Source: Buttiauxella massiliensis (GTDB taxonomy: Bacteria > Pseudomonadota > Gammaproteobacteria > Enterobacterales > Enterobacteriaceae). From it: a DNA stretch of 64,000 nucleotides. The DNA is taken from the NCBI RefSeq assembly GCF_902500225.1, contig NZ_LR722658.1, forward strand, positions 1-64,000. The letters are read 5' to 3'. Within the stretch, counting starts at the first letter, position 1; every line of letters begins with the position of its first letter. Both the position numbers and the translations under genes were made by a program. The notes under the pieces were generated by a model. It searched no databases. It worked only from the letters and a program-made list of their open reading frames with translations, and was not told the DNA's origin. This document shows positions 36,408-46,885 of this stretch, in pieces.

Positions 36408-37316
36408 ATGAGTGATAACAAAAACATACCCGCTACCCGTAACGAGACACACGCCGATAAATTCCCAAAGCCACCCTTTCCCCATCAAAAACAGCCTTTC
36501 CCGGGGATTGCCGGGAAAATGACACCGCGCCCCGATCACGGCGAAACCTCCTATAAAGGCAGCGGCCGTCTGGCGGGGAAAAAGGCACTGATAACCGGTG
36601 GCGATTCCGGGATTGGCCGTGCGGTGGCCATCGCCTTTGCGCGCGAAGGAGCGGATGTTGCAATCAACTATCTGCCTGAAGAAGAGGAAGATGCCAAAGA
36701 GGTTATCGAACTGATTCGCGCAGCCGGGCGTAAAGCGGTTGCCATTCCCGGAGATATTCGTGAAGAGTCGTTTTGCCAGAAGCTGGTGAAACAGGCCGCG
36801 CAAGAACTGGAGGGATTGGATCTGCTGGTGAACAATGCGGGTCGTCAACAGTATTGCGAGTCGATTAAAGATCTCACTACAGAAGCCTTTGACGCGACGT
36901 TCAAGACCAATGTTTACGCCATGTTCTGGATAACTAAAGCCGCGTTAGATTATCTGCCTCGCGGTGCGTCTATTATTAATACCTCGTCGGTTCAGGCATA
37001 TCTCCCCAGCGATATTCTGCTCGATTACGCCCAAACCAAAGCCGCCATCGTGGCATTCACTAAGTCGCTGGCAAAACAGCTTGGGCCAGAAGGCATCAGG
37101 GTAAATGCAGTCGCGCCCGGCCCTTACTGGACGGTTTTGCAATGTTGCGGTGGACAGCCACAAGAGAAGATTGAAAAGTTTGGTGAGTCCGCGCCGCTTG
37201 GCAGACCGGGGCAGCCTGCGGAAATTGCCGGGATGTATGTGACGCTGGCCTCGCCTGAGTCGAGCTTTACGTCAGGCCAGGTGTGGTGTTCAGATGGTGG
37301 TACCGGGACGCTGTAA
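36408..37316 (+). CDS. Short-chain dehydrogenase, YghA-like
   Basis: A 302-residue SDR with the long N-terminal arm of the YghA group (KQPFPGIAGKMTPRPDHGE). The NAD(P)-binding motif is TGGDSGIGRA, followed by NNAGRQ and the active site Ser-Tyr-Lys in NTSSVQAYLPS...YAQTKAA. It is homologous to E. coli YghA, an NADP-dependent aldehyde reductase, but diverged enough to be a paralogue. The ATG at 36408 has a GGAG ribosome binding site; upstream codons are not conserved. Monocistronic. Confidence 0.85.
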   Translation: MSDNKNIPATRNETHADKFPKPPFPHQKQPFPGIAGKMTPRPDHGETSYKGSGRLAGKKALITGGDSGIGRAVAIAFAREGADVAINYLPEEEEDAKEVIELIRAAGRKAVAIPGDIREESFCQKLVKQAAQELEGLDLLVNNAGRQQYCESIKDLTTEAFDATFKTNVYAMFWITKAALDYLPRGASIINTSSVQAYLPSDILLDYAQTKAAIVAFTKSLAKQLGPEGIRVNAVAPGPYWTVLQCCGGQPQEKIEKFGESAPLGRPGQPAEIAGMYVTLASPESSFTSGQVWCSDGGTGTL

Positions 37317-37359
37317 AGTGCGGCCACAGAACGGGGATGCCTTTCTCCGTTCTGGAGTT

Positions 37360-37806
37360 TTATTTGGATTCTGGGACGATGGAGATATGGCCGTTGGTTT
37401 CCAGAATCGCAAACTTAATTTCATCAAGCCGGGTAATGCCGTGATCAACTCGCGCCATTAACAAAATATCGTCGCAGGAAATATCGGCTTTTTTCATTTT
37501 GTCCTGAAAAAGGTAGCCATTTTCCACCAGAATAACCGGCGTTCCATCAAGTAGATCATCCGCTCCCGGCAGATATTTTTTAATCAAGCCAAACAGAATA
37601 TCCACCACAATTAAAGTGACGATCGTAATCATCGCTCCGGTCACTGAAAAATCATTTCCCAGTAGTGCCTGTTGGGTGGCCTCACTAATAATGAGCAGTA
37701 ATATCAGGTCAAAAGAGGTCATTTGCAGCAAGGCACGCCGGCCCGCAATCTTAAAAACCACCATCAATATCAAGTAAATGGCGAGTGCCCTTAATACCAT
37801 ATCCAT
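37360..37806 (-). CDS. DUF421 (YetF-type) membrane protein
   Basis: A 148-residue protein with three N-terminal transmembrane helices (residues 4-80) including FKIAGRRALLQMTSFDLILLLI, then a cytoplasmic DUF421 domain (DGTPVILVENGYLFQDKMKK). Relatives are YetF/YcaP/YdfS; related Bacillus proteins have been linked to spore and phosphatidylserine decarboxylase biology, but the role here is unknown. It follows the gene at 37819-38325 after 12 bases, so the two form an operon. Confidence 0.75.
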   Translation of the reverse strand: MDMVLRALAIYLILMVVFKIAGRRALLQMTSFDLILLLIISEATQQALLGNDFSVTGAMITIVTLIVVDILFGLIKKYLPGADDLLDGTPVILVENGYLFQDKMKKADISCDDILLMARVDHGITRLDEIKFAILETNGHISIVPESK

Positions 37807-37818
37807 TGTCTGGCCACC

Positions 37819-38325
37819 TCAGGGATAGATAATTTGCCGGAACGTAATATCCGGTCCGCCATCAACCGCTATCGTGCTTTTAATCAGGCCTGCTTTCATC
37901 GGTGTAAGACTTAGCCACAGTGTTTGCTGCGCACCTGCTGTAGGTTTGTCATATTCAACGATCATTTCTCCATTGAGGCTGTACATTTTATCCGGCTGCG
38001 GTTGCAGAGAATCAACGCGAAAACTCTCCATAAAATCACCGCCAAAAATAATACGATTGTGAGCACCAGGGGATGAGACTGAAACAATTTTCATGTCAGC
38101 ATCACTCATCAGCCGATTGAATTTTTCATAATGAAGAGAAAGCGTGCCATTGGTATTGGAAAGGTGAGAATCACTCAGATAACCCTTTGAAAATATCCCG
38201 CACAAGGCGGCAACAACAATCAGCAACAGCAGGACAAAACCATAGCGCCGCACCTGAAAGTCAAAGTTCAGCCAGAACGGTTTTTCGACAACGGGTGAAG
38301 ATTTATCGGCGGGTGCGGTTTTCAT
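37819..38325 (-). CDS. Single-span membrane protein of unknown function
   Basis: A 168-residue protein: a cytoplasmic N-terminus of about 25 residues, one transmembrane helix (YGFVLLLLIVVAALCGIFS), then an extracytoplasmic beta-rich domain of about 120 residues (FGGDFMESFRVDSLQPQPDK). No family recognised. It is upstream of and probably co-transcribed with the DUF421 gene, so they may work together in the envelope. The start is uncertain: an ATG nine bases upstream is also possible; the ATG at 38325 has GGATGA at a suitable distance. Confidence 0.6.
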   Translation of the reverse strand: MKTAPADKSSPVVEKPFWLNFDFQVRRYGFVLLLLIVVAALCGIFSKGYLSDSHLSNTNGTLSLHYEKFNRLMSDADMKIVSVSSPGAHNRIIFGGDFMESFRVDSLQPQPDKMYSLNGEMIVEYDKPTAGAQQTLWLSLTPMKAGLIKSTIAVDGGPDITFRQIIYP

Positions 38326-38426
38326 TATTTTCATCCGGCAGGAAAGGGGCTGCCGCGAGAATAAGCTCACTGCGACTTTTTGAAGTCTAGTCAACGCATT
38401 GAAGGTGCGCCACCGTCGCGCTTTGA

Positions 38427-39194
38427 TTAACTGGCAGCGAAAGCTCGAATAGCAATGCCCTTCTCTTCCAGCAGGTTACGAATCTGACGAGCCATTTCGA
38501 TAGCGCCTGGGCTGTCGCCATGTACACAGATGGAGTCGGCTTTGATTGGGGTAAACTGGCCTTCGATGGATGTCACGCCACCTTCGTTAATCAGTTGCAG
38601 CATACGTTGTGCGATGAGCTGCGCATCATGCAGTACGGAGCCAGCCTCACGGCGAGAAACCAGCGTACCATTAGCATGATAGGTGCGGTCGGCAAAGGCT
38701 TCAGCAATAGTTCTCAGCCCTTTTTCCTGTGCCAAATCCAGCACACGGGAACCCGCGAGGCCCACCAGCGGTAAACGAGGGTCAATGGCAAGGATAGCGT
38801 CGATGACCGCCAAAGCCTGCCGCTCGTCCTGGGCGATAGTGTTATAGAGCGCACCATGTGGTTTTACATAACGCACTTCGGTGCCCGCCGCTTTCGCCAG
38901 GCCTTGCAGTGCGCCAATCTGGTAAATCACATCAGCGATTAATTCATCACGGGCAATGTCCATATTACGACGACCAAACCCCACTAAATCGGGATAGGAG
39001 ACGTGCGCACCAATTGCCACGCCCTGCTGAGCGGCCTCTCGCAGTGTTGATAACAGTGCAACCGGGGAACCAGCATGGAAACCGCAAGCAACGTTGGCAC
39101 TGCTGACAAGTTTCAGAATTGCGGCGTCATCACCCATCGTCCACGCGCCAAAACTCTCGCCTAAATCACTATTTAAATCTATCGCCTTGACCAT
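38427..39194 (-). CDS. pxpA: 5-oxoprolinase subunit A (LamB/YcsF family)
   Basis: A 255-residue protein beginning [18 protein letters not shown] with [36 protein letters not shown] and [10 protein letters not shown], which are signatures of PxpA. With PxpB and PxpC it hydrolyses 5-oxoproline (pyroglutamate) to glutamate using ATP. Here it stands without pxpB and pxpC and lies 47 bases after a DHA2 efflux pump gene on the same strand. A separate pxpBC elsewhere in the genome is likely. The ATG at 39194 is chosen because the family motif starts immediately. Confidence 0.88.
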   Translation of the reverse strand: MVKAIDLNSDLGESFGAWTMGDDAAILKLVSSANVACGFHAGSPVALLSTLREAAQQGVAIGAHVSYPDLVGFGRRNMDIARDELIADVIYQIGALQGLAKAAGTEVRYVKPHGALYNTIAQDERQALAVIDAILAIDPRLPLVGLAGSRVLDLAQEKGLRTIAEAFADRTYHANGTLVSRREAGSVLHDAQLIAQRMLQLINEGGVTSIEGQFTPIKADSICVHGDSPGAIEMARQIRNLLEEKGIAIRAFAAS

Positions 39195-39241
39195 CGCTGC
39201 CCTCTTCGACCACACACTTATCTATTGATAATTAGCATACA

Positions 39242-40741
39242 TTATTTGCGTAGCGGGACATCTTTCATCAGCAATGAGAGCAAAAATGCGAGCACTACAA
39301 CACACGCCGAAATCATGTACACCGAGTGCAATGCCGTACCAAATGCCTGCAAATAGTCATTCTGCAGAGCTGCCGGAAGTTCATGTACCGCTTTCGCACC
39401 CAGTTGGTGTGGCAGTTGGACATCCGGTGGGATCAGCTCAATAAGTTTGTTTTGCAGCACGTTAGTAAAAATCGCACCGAAAGCCGCGACACCTATCGAA
39501 CCGCCAATCTGGCGGAACAGCGTAGTACTGGAGGTCGCAACCCCAATCAGCTTCTGCTCAACGCTATTTTGTACCGCCAGTATCAGCACCTGCATAACCA
39601 TCCCAAGGCCAAATCCCAGCAGTGCGATATAGAGATAAAGAATGTGAATCGACGTATCTATTTTCAGCGTACCGAGCAATGCCATGGCAATGAACGTCAC
39701 CAAAGTGCCAAGAATGGGGAAGATACGATAACGCCCAATTTTGCTGATGATGCGCCCGCTGATAATCGAAGTCAGCATTAGCCCCCCCATAAGCGGTAGC
39801 AACTGAATCCCCGCTTCCGTTGGCGTGGAAGACTTCACCACCTGCAAATAGAGCGGCAGGAAAGTCATCGAACCAAACAGCGACATGCCGATGATAAAAC
39901 CAATCAGGCAACTTAATAGGAAGGTACGGTCGCGAAACAGGCCGAGCGGAATGATTGGCTCAAAAGCCCGCTGTTCTTCATAGATAAAGCCACCAAGCGT
40001 CACCACGAAGAAAGCAAATATGCACCACAATTGGGGATCGGACCATGCCATTACCGTGCCGCCCTGGCTGGTAAACAGAATCAAACAGGTCAGCGACGCC
40101 GCAAGATAACCTGCACCGAGGAAGTCAATTTGGTGGCGAATACGTGCAGTTTGCGGCTTCAGCACTGCACCGATAACCAGTAGTGCAAAAATACCCAACG
40201 GCAGGTTGATGTAAAAAATCCAGCGCCAGGAAAAATGCTCCACCAGAAACCCACCAATCAACGGGCCAATGACCGTAGCGAGCCCAAACACCCCACCAAA
40301 TAAGCCCTGATATTTCCCACGCTCAGCCGGAGGGATGACATCACCCACTGCCGCCATTGTCACGACCATCAGGCCACCGCCACCCAGCCCCTGCAACGCA
40401 CGCATTAGAATCAGCTGCGTCATATTCTGCGCCAGGCCGCACAATGCCGAGCCAAGTAAAAACAACACAATAGCGATTTGCAGAACGATTTTTCGCCCAA
40501 GCAAGTCGCCAAATTTACCGTATAGCGGCACCACAATTGTTGAAGAGAGCAAATAAGCCGTCACCACCCAGGAGAGTTTTTCCAGCCCACCTAACTCGCT
40601 GACGATCGTCGGCAAGGCGGTAGACACGATGGTCTGGTCGAGTGCCGCAAGCAGCATGACCAGCATCAGCGCGGAAAACAGCAAACGAATCGATGTCGTT
40701 TGCTGCTGCGTTTCTGTCTGGGGCGTTTCGGTGACTGTCAT
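39242..40741 (-). CDS. DHA2-type (14-helix) multidrug MFS transporter
   Basis: A 499-residue drug:H+ antiporter of the EmrB/QacA type. Near the N-terminus [21 protein letters not shown] is the DHA2 motif (D1), followed by [11 protein letters not shown] (motif A) and, in helix 5, a [16 protein letters not shown] motif C. Fourteen hydrophobic segments fit the length. It is divergent from a TetR-family regulator, with an AT-rich palindrome in the 82-base gap, so it is probably repressed by that regulator and induced by its substrate. No membrane-fusion partner is present. Confidence 0.87.
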   Translation of the reverse strand: MTVTETPQTETQQQTTSIRLLFSALMLVMLLAALDQTIVSTALPTIVSELGGLEKLSWVVTAYLLSSTIVVPLYGKFGDLLGRKIVLQIAIVLFLLGSALCGLAQNMTQLILMRALQGLGGGGLMVVTMAAVGDVIPPAERGKYQGLFGGVFGLATVIGPLIGGFLVEHFSWRWIFYINLPLGIFALLVIGAVLKPQTARIRHQIDFLGAGYLAASLTCLILFTSQGGTVMAWSDPQLWCIFAFFVVTLGGFIYEEQRAFEPIIPLGLFRDRTFLLSCLIGFIIGMSLFGSMTFLPLYLQVVKSSTPTEAGIQLLPLMGGLMLTSIISGRIISKIGRYRIFPILGTLVTFIAMALLGTLKIDTSIHILYLYIALLGFGLGMVMQVLILAVQNSVEQKLIGVATSSTTLFRQIGGSIGVAAFGAIFTNVLQNKLIELIPPDVQLPHQLGAKAVHELPAALQNDYLQAFGTALHSVYMISACVVVLAFLLSLLMKDVPLRK

Positions 40742-40759
40742 TTTATCTACCGGCTTGTA

Positions 40760-40781
40760 ATTAATTAACTGGGTAATTAAT
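40760..40781. promoter_or_regulatory. Palindromic operator between pump and TetR regulator
   Basis: ATTAATTA-ACTGGG-TAATTAAT: perfect eight-base arms around a six-base centre, 18 bases before the pump ATG and 43 before the regulator ATG. The size and location fit a TetR-family operator controlling both genes. Confidence 0.6.
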
Positions 40782-40823
40782 ATAGATGGATTAGTTTCAC
40801 ACGGTCAATGGAGTGCGCACAAA

Positions 40824-41519
40824 ATGTCACCTGAAAACGGCCATGATAAATCCGAAAATAATATTGATAATGGCCAAAAACGTCGCCGCCCTGGCCGCCC
40901 AGCGGGTACCAGTAAGAACACCGATAAGCGTGAGTATTTGATTGATATCGCGCTGAAGCTATTTTCAAATCAGGGGATTGCACAAACTCCACTGAGCGCC
41001 ATTGCCGCGGCTGCGGGTGTGACACCTGCTATGCTGCATTACTATTTCAAGACCCGCGAACAATTGCTGGATGTATTAATTGATGAACGTTATATGCCAG
41101 CGCGGGCATCGATGGGTGGCGCTTTTGAGCTACACCCAAACGACCCGGTGGGTGCGCTGACCGCGTTGACGCAGAAATTCATTGATGTCTCGTTGCTGTA
41201 CCCGTGGTTTGCGCCGCTTTGGATAAGAGAAGTATTGAGTGAAACCGGGTTACTGAAACAACGAATTGATGCCCGTTTTGGCTCAAAAGAGAAACAGTCA
41301 GCGGTGAACTGGATTCACAAATGGCAGGATGAAGGCCGCTTAAACCCCGATCTCGACCCAGAGTTTCTGTTCATTTCTCTGTTCGGTTTAACGCTAATGC
41401 CGGTTGCCCGCTTACAACAGGAAATTCGTAAAGGCGATACCAGCCTGAGTGCTGAACGGCTTTCGCGTCATATTGCCGCACTGCTGAAATCTGGAGTGGG
41501 TAATCTACCCATTGATTAA
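40824..41519 (+). CDS. TetR-family transcriptional regulator
   Basis: A 231-residue regulator. A basic N-terminal tail (RRRPGRPAGTSKN) precedes the helix-turn-helix at about 35-75 (IDIALKLFSNQGIAQTPLSA, GVTPAMLHYYFKTREQLLD). The C-terminal part is a helical ligand-binding and dimerisation domain. It is transcribed away from the DHA2 pump and is expected to repress it through the palindrome at 40760-40781. Confidence 0.85.
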   Translation: MSPENGHDKSENNIDNGQKRRRPGRPAGTSKNTDKREYLIDIALKLFSNQGIAQTPLSAIAAAAGVTPAMLHYYFKTREQLLDVLIDERYMPARASMGGAFELHPNDPVGALTALTQKFIDVSLLYPWFAPLWIREVLSETGLLKQRIDARFGSKEKQSAVNWIHKWQDEGRLNPDLDPEFLFISLFGLTLMPVARLQQEIRKGDTSLSAERLSRHIAALLKSGVGNLPID

Positions 41520-41667
41520 TAATCAAATACTTTCACCATGAATCATCACTCACATCAATGATTAGGCTTTTTCTTAGTTTACCCATATTAAAAATGATGG
41601 ATTATGCTCGCGCCAGATTATGGCGTTTCGCTTCGGCGGCTTCTTCTCAATTTTGGGTTAAACAGCA

Positions 41668-41865
41668 ATGAAAAAAGTAATGTTGATGTTGGTTATGGCC
41701 GCAGCACTGGCTGGTTGTAGTTCTCCTGCTCAGCGTATGGCAGATTGCCAGGCTCAGGGGATCAGTAAAGATACCTGTTATCTTTCAGAGCAGAACCGAC
41801 AAAACTCCATTAATAACGCAGCGATGAAACAGGCAATGGAAAATGCCCACGACGCAGTAAAATAA
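41668..41865 (+). CDS. Small lipoprotein
   Basis: A 65-residue protein with lipobox LAGC (Cys17). The mature 49 residues contain two further cysteines (DCQAQGISKDTC) and a glutamine/asparagine-rich helical tail. Function unknown. Monocistronic, between the TetR regulator and the ypdK leader. The 345 bases after it up to ypdK hold no other gene that I can support. Confidence 0.7.
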   Translation: MKKVMLMLVMAAALAGCSSPAQRMADCQAQGISKDTCYLSEQNRQNSINNAAMKQAMENAHDAVK

Positions 41866-42209
41866 GTCTGATAATCATCGCTAACACAGGCTTGAAAGAG
41901 CCTGTTCTTCATCTCATTCCCGCCAGACAGCAACTCGCATAACCAATTGAATTTAGTTGACTTTATAACCACTTATTTATGTGGAATGTAAAGTTTAAAA
42001 AATGAATGTCTTAGCCGTTTGTTGACGCTTGTATTTAACCTGATAGGGGGAGTACATTAGCGCCGGCGAATCGATGAATCGCCATCAAAATGCAATATGA
42101 AACGGCTATATCGAGTGAAGTAAATCCCAAAACACCCGAACTGCGGTTTCATCTTTCTATACTGAATTTTTAGCAAGATTGCGCGGAAACACGCGCGGAG
42201 CAATGTAAC

Positions 42210-42284
42210 GTGAAATATTTCATGATGGGCTTATCGTTCATTTTGTTAGTGTGGGTGGGTACGTTTGTGATGATGGTTGAATAA
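42210..42284 (+). CDS. ypdK: Small membrane protein YpdK
   Basis: A 24-residue single-helix protein: GTG start, MKYFMMGLSFILLVWVGT..., very close to E. coli YpdK, which also lies beside alaC. A GGAG ribosome binding site is nine bases upstream. About 150 bases of upstream DNA (42055-42209) are GC-balanced with small dyads and may be a long leader. A strong terminator follows at 42316. Function unknown; it inserts in the inner membrane in E. coli. Confidence 0.8.
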   Translation: MKYFMMGLSFILLVWVGTFVMMVE

Positions 42285-42315
42285 CCTGAATATCAAACTA
42301 TCAAACAATGAGAGA

Positions 42316-42346
42316 CAGGAGCCATAAGGCTCCTGTTTTCGTTTTT
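42316..42346 (+). terminator. Rho-independent terminator after ypdK
   Basis: CAGGAGCC-ataa-GGCTCCTG followed by TTTTCGTTTTT. It ends ypdK transcription and overlaps the stop of the convergent alaC. Confidence 0.88.
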
Positions 42347-43583
42347 ATTCGGCTAAGTCTGAAGAAGATTTCTGCGTGGTTGGTAATAAGCCGTCGGCAC
42401 GGAACATCGCTTTAATGCCTCGAACTGCCTGGCGAATGCGGTCACGGTTTTCAATGAGAGCAAAACGAACATGCGTGTCGCCGTAATCACCAAAACCAAC
42501 GCCTGGCGAAACGCACACTTTAGCATCCTGAAGCAGCTTTTTAGCAAACTCCAGTGAACCCATCTGCGTGTACTGCTCAGGGATTTTCGCCCACACATAC
42601 ATTGACGCTTTTGGGCACTCAACCATCCAGCCAGCCTCATGCAAGCCCTTAACTAAGACATCGCGGCGGCGTTTGTACTGCTCGGCGATATCACGTACAC
42701 ATTGCTGGTCACCTTCGAGCGCCGCAATTGCCGCAACCTGTAGCGGGGTAAATGTGCCGTAGTCATGGTAGCTTTTGATCCGGGCAAGCGCGTTGACTAA
42801 CTCTTTATTGCCCACCATAAAACCAATGCGCCATCCCGCCATATTGTAGCTTTTCGACAGAGTGAAAAATTCAACGGCCACATCCCGTGCACCTGGAACT
42901 TCCATTATTGACGGGGCTTTCCAGCCGTCATAGACGATATCGGCGTAGGCCAGGTCATGCACCACTAGCACGTCGTAGCGTTTTGCTAAAGCGACAACCT
43001 TTTCGAAAAATTCCAATTCAACACACTGTGCCGTTGGGTTCGACGGGAAGCCGAGGATCATCATTTTCGGTTTTGGATAGCTTTCGCGAATAGCTCGCTC
43101 CAGCTCGGCAAAGAAGTCGACGCCTTCCACCAGCGGCACCGAGCGAACTTGCGCACCGGCGATGACCGCACCGTAAATATGAATGGGGTAACTTGGGTTT
43201 GGCACCAGCACCATGTCGCCATGATCGAGCGTTGCCAGCATCAAGTGCGCCAGCCCTTCTTTCGAGCCGATAGTGACAATCGCTTCGCTTTCAGGGTCGA
43301 TTTCGACGTCATAGCGGTCTTTGTACCAGCGCGAAATCGCACGGCGTAAGCGCGGTATGCCTCGGGAAGTCGAGTAACCGTGGGTATCTTCACGCTGTGC
43401 GACGGTGCAAAGTTTCTCAACGATGTGCGGCGGCGTTGGGCCATCAGGATTGCCCATGCTGAAATCGATAATATCTTCGCCGCGACGACGCGCCGCCATT
43501 TTCAGCTCAGCGGTGATGTTGAATACATACGGAGGGAGACGATCGATACGCGAAAAACGACGTTTTGGACTGGAGTCAGCCAT
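42345..43583 (-). CDS. alaC: Alanine aminotransferase AlaC
   Basis: A 412-residue fold-type I PLP aminotransferase, nearly identical along its length to E. coli AlaC (YfdZ). The pyridoxal lysine lies in [18 protein letters not shown], with [12 protein letters not shown] and the C-terminal substrate arginine in [11 protein letters not shown]. It interconverts pyruvate plus glutamate with alanine plus 2-oxoglutarate, the main alanine synthesis route along with AvtA and AlaA. It is divergent from a YbiU-type gene. Confidence 0.95.
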   Translation of the reverse strand: MADSSPKRRFSRIDRLPPYVFNITAELKMAARRRGEDIIDFSMGNPDGPTPPHIVEKLCTVAQREDTHGYSTSRGIPRLRRAISRWYKDRYDVEIDPESEAIVTIGSKEGLAHLMLATLDHGDMVLVPNPSYPIHIYGAVIAGAQVRSVPLVEGVDFFAELERAIRESYPKPKMMILGFPSNPTAQCVELEFFEKVVALAKRYDVLVVHDLAYADIVYDGWKAPSIMEVPGARDVAVEFFTLSKSYNMAGWRIGFMVGNKELVNALARIKSYHDYGTFTPLQVAAIAALEGDQQCVRDIAEQYKRRRDVLVKGLHEAGWMVECPKASMYVWAKIPEQYTQMGSLEFAKKLLQDAKVCVSPGVGFGDYGDTHVRFALIENRDRIRQAVRGIKAMFRADGLLPTTQKSSSDLAE

Positions 43584-43825
43584 AAATTCCTCTGAATAAC
43601 GTTAGCGCCCGGACCGTCCGAGCGACGCTGCCACGCGATGTGGCCTGCTTAGAAAATAGCCCGAATAAAAATCATCTGTCGAGAGGGAAAGCGAAATATT
43701 TTTACGACGCATAAAAGAGGATGTTTCATTTGAAGCCAATCCCTATTTTATTTGATAATCATCGATTACATTAACCATGTCGCAACATTCATATAACCTA
43801 TTTCTAATAGACGTGGAGTTTTGCC

Positions 43826-45067
43826 ATGACCCTACAAATTGATGACTTACCGCGTGCAATCCGTGAGATAAAACAAAAGCTTCGCCACGAATTGCCGGAC
43901 TACAAAGCTGTATTTGAACAACTCGAAGGCGATATGCAGCGCCAGATTGACGCAATCCGTGATGAGATGGCCCGTGGTGAAAACCCAGTGCCGCAAATCA
44001 ACGCCGACGATATCGTCAACAATCGTGTCAGTGAGCAACAAAAAGCCCTGATTCGCCAGCGCGGTTGCTGCACTGTAAAAGGTGTATTCCCACAATCCCA
44101 GGCTCAAGCCTGGAATGAAGAAGTAGGAAATTATCTGGAGCGGAATAACTTTGTCGAAAAACTAAAGAATGCTGCAGAAGATAACTACTTCGGCAATCTT
44201 GCCGCCAGTAAGCCGCAAATTTACGGTATTTACTGGTCTAAACCACAAGTCGAAGCTCGCCAGCATGATCGTATGAAAGCAGTACAGGTTTTCCTGAATA
44301 ATTTATGGGAAACAGAAAGCAATGGTAAGCAACACTTCGATCCGAATCGTGTGGTGAGCTACGCTGACCGTACCCGTCGCCGCCCGCCGCGCTCTAACTC
44401 TTTGGGCCTCTCGCCACATGTCGATGGCGGTTCCGTTGAGCGCTGGCTGGATGAGAATTTCCGCCATGTTTACCGCCATGTGTTTGCAGGTGACTGGCAA
44501 AATTACAATCCATTTGCTGCGGAAGGCCGAACCGAAGTACGTGAATTTCCATCCCCAGCAGTGTGCTCCATGTTCCGTACTTTCCAGGGTTGGACGGCAC
44601 TTAGCCCGCAACGCAAACACGGTGGCACGCTGACTTTGCTGCCCGTAGCGAACGCGATGGCCTATATCTTACTGCGCGCTTTGCAAGACGATGTGCCTGA
44701 AGAATCTCTGTGCGAAGCGAAGCCGGGACGCGCTCTTTCTATTAACGAGCAGTGGCATCCCCTTTTATTAACAGGGATTTCCTCAATTCCGGATATGGAA
44801 GCAGGCGATACCGTGTTCTGGCACTGCGATGTGATCCATGCCGTTGAAAATGAACACCTTGGAGAATTCGACAGTAACGTGATGTATATCGCTGCGGCTC
44901 CGTGGTGCGAGAAAAACGCCGCATACCTCGAGCGCCAGTGGTCAGCATTTGTTGAAGGAAAATCACCGCCAGATTTCGCGGCCGATGATTTTGAGATCGA
45001 TTTTGACGGGCGTGCGACTCCGGCAGATTTGAGTGCGGCTGGACGCGAGCAGTTAGGCGGCAAGTAA
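43826..45067 (+). CDS. YbiU family (DUF1479) 2-oxoglutarate/Fe(II)-type oxygenase
   Basis: A 413-residue DUF1479 protein homologous to E. coli YbiU. A cupin core is suggested by [14 protein letters not shown] (HxD iron ligands near residues 197-199) and the distal histidine in [10 protein letters not shown], with a conserved [11 protein letters not shown] segment. Substrate unknown. In E. coli ybiU is elsewhere; here it occupies the gap between alaC and ypdA, so it is an insertion relative to K-12. Monocistronic, followed by a short GC hairpin repeat. Confidence 0.8.
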   Translation: MTLQIDDLPRAIREIKQKLRHELPDYKAVFEQLEGDMQRQIDAIRDEMARGENPVPQINADDIVNNRVSEQQKALIRQRGCCTVKGVFPQSQAQAWNEEVGNYLERNNFVEKLKNAAEDNYFGNLAASKPQIYGIYWSKPQVEARQHDRMKAVQVFLNNLWETESNGKQHFDPNRVVSYADRTRRRPPRSNSLGLSPHVDGGSVERWLDENFRHVYRHVFAGDWQNYNPFAAEGRTEVREFPSPAVCSMFRTFQGWTALSPQRKHGGTLTLLPVANAMAYILLRALQDDVPEESLCEAKPGRALSINEQWHPLLLTGISSIPDMEAGDTVFWHCDVIHAVENEHLGEFDSNVMYIAAAPWCEKNAAYLERQWSAFVEGKSPPDFAADDFEIDFDGRATPADLSAAGREQLGGK

Positions 45068-45081
45068 CCCCTTCACCCTAA

Positions 45082-45102
45082 CCCTCTCCCCTGGGAGAGG
45101 GG
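45082..45102. repeat. Short GC-rich hairpin of the CCCTCTCCC type
   Basis: CCCTCTCCC-ct-GGGAGAGGG, preceded by CCTTCACCCTAA. This is a common enterobacterial intergenic repeat motif and may also stop or stabilise the upstream transcript. No T-run follows. Confidence 0.65.
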
Positions 45103-45178
45103 ATTAACCCACGTTTCTGGTAACCACTCAGTAATTTCCTTATTATTGCCGTTCCATTCTTAGTCACGCGAGTTAACC

Positions 45179-46885
45179 GTGCACGAAACTTTTGACATGC
45201 TGATGGCGGTATTTGACCGCGCGGCGCTGATGCTGATTTGCCTGTTCTTTTTAATTCGCATCCGTCTGTTCCGCGAGCTGCTGCATAAAAACGCCCACAC
45301 GCCCAAAGAGTTACTAGCGGTCACCGCTATTTTCTCAATGTTTGCCTTGTTTAGCACCTGGTCTGGTGTACACGTCGAAGGCTCGCTGGTGAACGTGCGT
45401 ATTATCGCGGTAATGGCGGGCGGGATTTTATTTGGCCCTTGGGTGGGTATCATTACCGGGATTATCGCCGGGCTACATCGCTATTTGATTGATGTCGATG
45501 GGATTACTGCCGTCCCCTGCCTAATTACCAGTATTGTTGCCGGGATTATCTCCGGGTTAATCAACCGCAAAGTCCCGAAAGAGCAGCACTGGCGGGTCGG
45601 TATTTTCGGTGCGATGTTATGTGAAACCATGACCATGATTCTGGTGGTGCTGTGGGCGCCGTCGGTGGATTTGGGAATCGATATCGTCTCGAAAATCGGT
45701 ATTCCTATGATCCTCGGCACCGTTTCAATCGGCCTGATTGTGGTGCTGGTGCAAAGCGTTGAGAGCGAAAAAGAAGCGAGTGCCGCTCGCCAGGCCAAGT
45801 TGGCGCTGGACATCGCCAACAAAACGCTACCTTTATTTCGTAACGTCAACAGCGAATCGCTGCGCCAGGTTTGCAATATTATTCGCGACGATATTAATGC
45901 CGATGCCGTAGCTATTACCGATGTCGACAAAGTGCTGGCTTACGTCGGCTTTGGCGAAGACAATTATAAGCAAAACGACGACGGTATCAGCCCAAGAACG
46001 CAGCTCGCGATTCGAGAAGGGAAAATCATTATTCGTAATGATGATGAGGCTTATCGCACACCGGAAATTCACTCGCTAATAATTATTCCGTTATGGGAAA
46101 AAGGTGTCGTCACCGGCACGCTTAAAATCTATTACCGTCATGCGCACCAGATCACTTCCACATTACAAGAAATGGCGGTCGGGCTTTCGCAGATTATCTC
46201 CACTCAACTGGAAGTTTCTCGCGCCGAGCAGCTACGTGAAATGGCAAATAAAGCTGAGTTACGCGCTCTGCAAAGCAAAATTAACCCTCATTTTCTGTTC
46301 AACGCACTAAATGCGATTTCATCCTCTATTCGTATGAATCCAGATACCGCCCGCCAGCTTATCTATAACCTGTCGCGCTATCTGCGTTACAACATTGAAT
46401 TAAAAGATGATGAGCAGATCGACATTAAAAAAGAGCTGTATCAAATTAAGGATTACATCGCCATTGAGCAGGCGCGTTTTGGCGATAAGCTAACGGTTAT
46501 TTATAACATTGATGAAGAGGTTAACTGCCTGATTCCAAGCCTGCTGATTCAGCCACTGGTTGAGAACGCGATAGTTCATGGCGTTCAGCAATGTAAAGGC
46601 AAAGGTGTTGTCACCATCAGTGTGGAAGAGAGCGGGAATCGGGTGCGCATTGCGGTACGTGACACCGGGCATGGTATCGATCCGCAAGTTATTGAACGTG
46701 TAGAGGCCAACGAGATGCCAGGCAATAAAATTGGTCTGTTAAATGTGCACCATCGCGTAAAATTACTCTATGGCGAGGGGTTGGTTATCCGCCGTCTTGA
46801 GCCGGGTACGGAAATCGCGTTTTACATTCCTCACGCCGCTACTGTCGTTCCGCCGTTATTGTCGCAGCAAGGAGGAAACGCATGA
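45179..46885 (+). CDS. ypdA: Sensor histidine kinase YpdA (pyruvate sensing)
   Basis: A 568-residue LytS-type kinase nearly colinear with E. coli YpdA (PyrS). A 5TM-5TMR_LYT membrane domain occupies residues 5-190, a GAF domain about 220-345, then the HisKA-type phosphorylation segment ([15 protein letters not shown], His near 379) and an ATPase domain ([21 protein letters not shown]). In E. coli it senses high extracellular pyruvate and with YpdB activates yhjX. GTG start, matching the conserved MHE N-terminus. It overlaps ypdB by four bases. Confidence 0.93.
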   Translation: MHETFDMLMAVFDRAALMLICLFFLIRIRLFRELLHKNAHTPKELLAVTAIFSMFALFSTWSGVHVEGSLVNVRIIAVMAGGILFGPWVGIITGIIAGLHRYLIDVDGITAVPCLITSIVAGIISGLINRKVPKEQHWRVGIFGAMLCETMTMILVVLWAPSVDLGIDIVSKIGIPMILGTVSIGLIVVLVQSVESEKEASAARQAKLALDIANKTLPLFRNVNSESLRQVCNIIRDDINADAVAITDVDKVLAYVGFGEDNYKQNDDGISPRTQLAIREGKIIIRNDDEAYRTPEIHSLIIIPLWEKGVVTGTLKIYYRHAHQITSTLQEMAVGLSQIISTQLEVSRAEQLREMANKAELRALQSKINPHFLFNALNAISSSIRMNPDTARQLIYNLSRYLRYNIELKDDEQIDIKKELYQIKDYIAIEQARFGDKLTVIYNIDEEVNCLIPSLLIQPLVENAIVHGVQQCKGKGVVTISVEESGNRVRIAVRDTGHGIDPQVIERVEANEMPGNKIGLLNVHHRVKLLYGEGLVIRRLEPGTEIAFYIPHAATVVPPLLSQQGGNA

